Source of the DNA: Methylovorus glucosotrophus
GTDB taxonomy: Bacteria > Pseudomonadota > Gammaproteobacteria > Burkholderiales > Methylophilaceae
Length of the DNA: 64,000 bases
Direction: 5' to 3'
Assembly: GCF_009858335.1 (NCBI RefSeq)
Contig: NZ_VMSE01000001.1
Coordinates: 1,240,001 to 1,304,000 of the forward strand
Position 1 is the first letter of the stretch. Every line of letters begins with the position of its first letter. The translations under genes and the position numbers were made by a program. The notes below the pieces were generated by a model. It was given only the letters and a program-made list of their open reading frames with translations. It did not search any database and had not been told where the DNA came from. Positions 63,707 to 64,000 of the stretch are shown in pieces.

Positions 63707-64000
63707 TTACGCCTTATTTTGAGGTTTGCGTGATGTGACGCTTATCACGCCACTCAGCACGATGATGGCCACGGCGAACCAGCGATCCAGCGAAAGCATC
63801 TCCCCCCAGATCACGATGCCAAACACGCTGGCGAGGACAACCGTGCTGTAAGCCAGGCTGCCGACGACCAGGGGATTGCCCGTGCGATAAGCCCGCGTCA
63901 GGGCAAGCTGGGCAATGGTGGCCGACACTCCTAGCCCGATCAGGAGTAACAGATCATCCCACTCAACGCGATGAAAGTCGTGGACCAGCATCCATATGCC
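63707..64000 (-). CDS. EamA/DMT-family transporter, C-terminal part only
   Basis: The frame stays open to the window's right edge, so the gene's start lies outside. About 98 residues are visible with three to four hydrophobic segments (LLLLIGLGVSATIAQLALTRAY and VVGSLAYSTVVLASVFGIVIW, then WFAVAIIVLSGVISV). This is the C-terminal EamA repeat of drug/metabolite transporters. The substrate cannot be judged. Confidence 0.82.
   Translation of the reverse strand, partial: GIWMLVHDFHRVEWDDLLLLIGLGVSATIAQLALTRAYRTGNPLVVGSLAYSTVVLASVFGIVIWGEMLSLDRWFAVAIIVLSGVISVTSRKPQNKA

Overview
The window looks like chromosomal DNA of a methylotrophic betaproteobacterium, most likely a member of the Methylophilaceae (Methylobacillus or Methylovorus type). 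The evidence is a betaproteobacterial housekeeping gene order (hfq-hflX-hflK-hflC-DUF2065-hisZ-purA; hydrolase-ubiG-gph; dnaX-ybaB-recR). Directly behind purA sits a run of four genes for tetrahydromethanopterin/methanofuran cofactors. There is also a formate dehydrogenase-like molybdoenzyme and a PQQ-dependent dehydrogenase. The genus is an inference; no rRNA is present to settle it. No insertion sequence, prophage, CRISPR array or replication origin was seen.

Layout. 1-13.3 kb: a PilZ-like protein, gltX, then the hfq/hfl/hisZ/purA run, followed by the cofactor run dmrB-like, DHPS-like, DUF447 and mfnB. 13.3-20.3 kb: an OmpA-family porin with promoter and terminator, an amidohydrolase with ubiG and gph, and on the minus strand the 4.5S RNA gene, dnaX, ybaB and recR. 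20.4-28.1 kb: a membrane adenylate cyclase, tRNA-Ser(GGA), an exported glutathione peroxidase, srkA, a formate dehydrogenase-like protein with a small coupled partner, and a MocR-type regulator. 28.1-34.6 kb: a CHASE-PAS-GGDEF-EAL protein, a lipoprotein PQQ dehydrogenase, a tiny DUF3096 membrane protein, an unusual BLUF-like protein behind tandem FNR boxes, and a lipoprotein esterase.

34.6-39.5 kb holds a red-light signalling locus: heme oxygenase, bacteriophytochrome kinase, a single-domain receiver, a small protein that looks like a DHp/ChpT-type phosphotransferase, and a convergent Crp/Fnr regulator. 39.5-42.8 kb: prfC and a reduced BigR persulfide-detoxification module. 42.9-48.4 kb: an iron-responsive cell-surface signalling set (FecI, FecR, TonB receptor with STN domain, PepSY membrane protein) behind a probable Fur box. 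48.4-58.3 kb: acs, glnE, TerC, HPP protein, a small DUF4255-like protein and a large chemoreceptor with tandem HAMP-like repeats. 58.3-60.6 kb is an AT-richer stretch with three small unrecognised genes. 60.6-64 kb: a NarX/UhpB-type kinase with its LuxR-type regulator, a lipoprotein, and the C-terminal part of an EamA transporter cut by the window edge.

The genes fit a methylotroph that oxidises formaldehyde through H4MPT-linked steps to formate, and that has a strong layer of light, redox, iron, c-di-GMP and chemotaxis sensing. The best candidates for something undescribed are the phytochrome/receiver/phosphotransferase cascade, the BLUF-like protein lacking key flavin residues under FNR-type control, and the small-gene island at 58.9-60.1 kb.
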